NCBI GenBank assembly: GCA_031376425.1
Contig: JANMDR010000060.1
Coordinates: forward strand, 18,043 to 82,042
Origin: JANMDR01 sp031376425
GTDB taxonomy: Bacteria > Pseudomonadota > Gammaproteobacteria > Burkholderiales > Usitatibacteraceae
Length of the DNA: 64,000 bases
Reading direction: 5' to 3'
Both the position numbers and the translations under genes were made by a program. The notes under the pieces were generated by a model. It was not told where the DNA came from and made no database searches. It saw nothing but the letters and a program-made list of their open reading frames with translations. This document shows positions 63,738 to 64,000 of this stretch, one piece after another (positions within the stretch are counted from its first letter, which is position 1; the number at the start of each line of letters is the position of its first letter).

Positions 63738-64000
63738 CGACCCTTATTTTGAAAGTTATGGTGACTAGTGCAATCACCTGTGGGACGAATCATGGCGTGT
63801 CTTGTTGCGACGAACTGCACCGATTTTTGGCGATACGCGACCATTAATGCCTGATTTGACACTTTCTGTAGCAAACAGCTAGACCCTGTTGCTATTAGTC
63901 ATTTTTATCTGTAAAAACTCGAATTTGTCAGCGATTTCATGACGCTACGTGATGCCGTTGTGCACATTCGGCACGAATTTCCCTCTACAATTGTTGCAGT
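63738..64000. other. Upstream region of the receptor operon
   Basis: 263 bases to the window edge. It should hold the promoter of the two receptor genes. I see no Fur-box-like sequence, no strong palindrome and no gene. Confidence 0.4.

Overview
The window reads as a chromosomal segment of a betaproteobacterium, most likely Burkholderiales with a moderate G+C content; I cannot name the genus. The reasons are the gene neighbourhoods: gap-pgk-pyk-fba-purC in one run, miaB-phoH-ybeY beside a tRNA, and argS next to a SPOR-domain gene, DsbA-like genes and a short-chain dehydrogenase. Almost the whole window is coding. I saw no rRNA, CRISPR array, insertion sequence or phage gene.

Layout. (1) 1-12677, minus strand: a surface polysaccharide (O-antigen type) locus. 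rfbB, rfbA, rfbC and rfbD make dTDP-L-rhamnose. An aminotransferase and a GNAT acetyltransferase probably divert the RfbB product to an N-acylated amino sugar. A Wzm/Wzt ABC exporter follows, then three related glycosyltransferase genes and a fourth cut by the window edge, which carries a C10 tract. (2) 12883-21086: a WaaE/KdtX-like glycosyltransferase, a fatty-acid oxidation pair (acyl-CoA dehydrogenase and FadJ-like bifunctional enzyme), a short-chain dehydrogenase, two DsbA-like oxidoreductases with different active sites (CPHC and CGHC) and a SPOR protein. (3) 21110-25934: housekeeping genes argS, ybeY, phoH, miaB and a CAU tRNA.

(4) 26038-36692: a redox and metal region. It holds a DUF1223 protein, a LytS/LytTR two-component system, a ZnuD-like outer-membrane receptor behind paired palindromes, a secreted cytochrome c fused to cysteine-paired repeats, and a four-gene cassette: TlpA-like thioredoxin, DUF4266 lipoprotein, DUF3570 outer-membrane protein and ApbE flavin transferase. 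The DUF3570 protein carries a DxxSGAT motif like the known ApbE flavinylation site, so I read this cassette as an extracytoplasmic flavoprotein system and as the most interesting part of the window. (5) 36694-41711: an S9 peptidase and a penicillin-acylase-family Ntn hydrolase in one operon.

(6) 41920-48354: cation transport (Kup, a TMEM165/GDT1 protein, a CDF exporter), a HAD hydrolase and KatG, whose upstream region has an OxyR-like site and 22-bp-spaced repeats. (7) 48523-55436: the glycolytic operon gap-pgk-pyk-fba with a DUF3667 membrane protein and purC, and a long hairpin between gap and pgk. (8) 55652-63737: an RstAB-like two-component system whose kinase is broken by a frameshift, then two large TonB-dependent receptors ending in a clear terminator. 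Function assignments come from recognised motifs and gene order only; no database search was possible.
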